In this document: positions 4,305-5,502 of the stretch, one piece after another
Numbering within the stretch: position 1 is the stretch's first letter
How the letters are laid out: every line of letters begins with the position of its first letter
Assembly (NCBI GenBank): GCA_035693105.1
Contig: DASSHC010000478.1
Span: 1 to 5,502 of the forward strand
Reading direction: 5' to 3'
Origin: DASSHC01 sp035693105
Lineage (GTDB): Bacteria > Chloroflexota > Chloroflexia > Thermomicrobiales > Thermomicrobiaceae
DNA length: 5,502 bases
Made by a program: the position numbers and the translations under genes
Notes under the pieces: generated by a model
Seen by the model: the letters and a program-made list of their open reading frames with translations, nothing else
Databases searched by the model: none
What the model was told of the DNA's origin: nothing

Positions 4305-5502
4305 ATGACCACGCGAATGGGCGATCGGCTCGCCGAGGCGCGGCGCAGACAGTTCGTCGGCCGTACTGGCGAGCGGGAGCAGTTCCGGCGCCTGCTGACG
4401 GACGACGATCCGGCCTTCCAGCTGCTCTACGTTTACGGACCCGGCGGGGTCGGTAAGACCACGCTGCTGCGCGAGTTCACCACCCTGGCCGGCGAGCAGG
4501 AGGTGCCCGCCGTCGCGCTCGACGCGCGCAACATCGACCCCTCGCCCGAGTCCTTCCTGACCATGCTCTCGCTGGCCATGGGGTTGACGCCGCCCGCCGC
4601 GCCGCTGGATGAGCTGGGCGCGCTGAACCGCCGCTTCGTCATCGTGCTCGACACCTACGAGCTGCTGACGCCGCTCGACGCCTGGCTGCGCGACGTCTTC
4701 CTGCCGCAGCTCCCCGACCGCGCCATCGTGGTCATCGCCGGCCGCAACGCGCCCGCGCCGGAGTGGCGCGCCGACCCTGGCTGGCAGACGATCATCCGAA
4801 CGCTGCCGCTGCGCAACCTCAACCCCGACGAGAGCCGCCGCTACCTCACCAACCGCGAGGTGCCCGCTGCCGACCATGCGGCGGTGCTCAACTTCACCCA
4901 CGGCCACCCGCTGGCGCTCTCGCTGGTGGCCGACTCCGTCGCCCAGCAGGTCGCCGCTCCGCTCCAGTTCAAGTCCGAGCCGGCGCCCGATGTGGTCCGC
5001 ACCCTGGTCGAGCAATTCGTGCAGCACGTGCCCAGCCCCTCGCATCGGGCCGCGCTGGAGTCCTGCTCCCTGATCCGGCTGACCACCGAGCCGCTGCTGG
5101 CCGCCATGCTCGACGTGCCGGACGCGCACGAGGAGTTCGACTGGCTGCGCGGGCTCTCCTTCATCGACTCCGGCCGCCAGGGGCTCTTCCCCCACGACAC
5201 GGCGCGCGAGGTGCTGGCGGCCGACCTGCGCTGGCGCAACCCCGACTGGCACGCCGAGCTGCACCACCGCGCCCGGCGCTACTACGCCGCGCGCCTCAAC
5301 CAGACCCAGGGCCAGGAGCAGCAGCGTGTCCTCTTTGACTATGTCTATCTGCACCGGGACAACCCGATCATGCGCCCGTATCTTGAGTGGCAGGAGAGCG
5401 GCAACACCATGCCGGACAGCCTGCGGCCGGGAGACGCCGAGCCCTTGCTGGCGACCGTGACCGCCTTCGAGGGGCCGGAGTCGGCAGCCTGGCTGGAGTA
5501 CT
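4305..5502 (+). CDS. STAND-type P-loop NTPase, probable LuxR/MalT-like regulator (3' end cut off)
   Basis: An open frame of 399 codons starts at the ATG and runs off the window with no stop. The N-terminus RRRQFVGRTGEREQF (13-27) is the VGRxxE entry motif of STAND/NACHT-like ATPases. Walker A is GPGGVGKTT (45-53, Lys51) and Walker B is FVIVLDTYE (111-119, Asp116). IVVIAGRN (141-148) sits where the sensor arginine is expected, and the FTHGHPLAL stretch (197-205) is the GxP motif that contacts nucleotide in this class. Residues 230-310 look like the winged-helix part, including LLAAMLDV and the LFPHDTAREVLAADLRWR stretch, followed by helices to the edge. STAND proteins are cytosolic ATP-dependent switches whose C-terminal regions sense a signal. 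From memory, relatives beginning this way often end in a LuxR-type helix-turn-helix, sometimes after an acetyltransferase-like segment; neither is visible here. It is divergent from the amidase operon, so it is a candidate local regulator, by position only. All ATPase motifs look intact. Confidence 0.88.
   Translation, partial: MTTRMGDRLAEARRRQFVGRTGEREQFRRLLTDDDPAFQLLYVYGPGGVGKTTLLREFTTLAGEQEVPAVALDARNIDPSPESFLTMLSLAMGLTPPAAPLDELGALNRRFVIVLDTYELLTPLDAWLRDVFLPQLPDRAIVVIAGRNAPAPEWRADPGWQTIIRTLPLRNLNPDESRRYLTNREVPAADHAAVLNFTHGHPLALSLVADSVAQQVAAPLQFKSEPAPDVVRTLVEQFVQHVPSPSHRAALESCSLIRLTTEPLLAAMLDVPDAHEEFDWLRGLSFIDSGRQGLFPHDTAREVLAADLRWRNPDWHAELHHRARRYYAARLNQTQGQEQQRVLFDYVYLHRDNPIMRPYLEWQESGNTMPDSLRPGDAEPLLATVTAFEGPESAAWLEY

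Noticed and set aside
3909..5354. A 481-codon leftward open frame opposite the STAND gene
   Set aside because: It crosses the divergent promoter region, overlaps the small-subunit gene and is antisense to Walker A, Walker B and GHPLAL motifs. Its composition is low in complexity and matches no family I know.

Overview
The window is GC-rich and gene-dense, with strong G/C preference at third codon positions. It looks chromosomal, from a high-GC bacterium that uses coenzyme F420. The two luciferase-like oxidoreductases, the GatC/AtzG-like amidase partner, the STAND regulator type and the 'ATCCCGAGCGCAGTCGAGGGATC' dispersed repeat together make me favour Chloroflexota (Thermomicrobia/Sphaerobacter-like). 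An actinobacterium is not excluded. This placement is inference, not a database result.

Layout. Bases 1-142 hold nothing I can name. Bases 143-273 are a decayed copy of an inverted-repeat element. A leftward gene set then fills 278-4144. In transcription order it comprises a 70-residue AtzG/GatC-like small subunit (4144-3932), an amidase-signature hydrolase (3924-2530), a Mer-like flavin/F420 luciferase-family oxidoreductase (2522-1455), and a second luciferase-family F420-type oxidoreductase (1204-278). The first three genes are separated by only 7 bases each and are almost certainly one operon. The fourth gene lies beyond a 250-base gap largely occupied by a complete 181-base copy of the same inverted-repeat element (1237-1417). 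Bases 4145-4304 are a divergent intergenic region with candidate promoters in both directions. From 4305 a rightward gene runs off the window end. It encodes a STAND-type P-loop NTPase with Walker A, Walker B and GHPLAL motifs, probably the N-terminal part of a large LuxR/MalT-like regulator.

How it may work together. Small subunit plus amidase resembles the AtzG-AtzE (1-carboxybiuret hydrolase) arrangement. Next to two luciferase-like oxidoreductases it suggests a catabolic module in which a flavin or F420 enzyme oxidises or reduces a nitrogen-containing compound and an amidase hydrolyses an amide. This is analogous in logic, not homologous in detail, to the Rut pyrimidine pathway (RutA monooxygenase plus RutB amidohydrolase). 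The substrate cannot be read from the sequence. The divergent STAND protein is a candidate regulator by position only. The most distinctive non-coding signal is the pair of MITE/BIME-like inverted-repeat elements, one at each end of the fourth gene.
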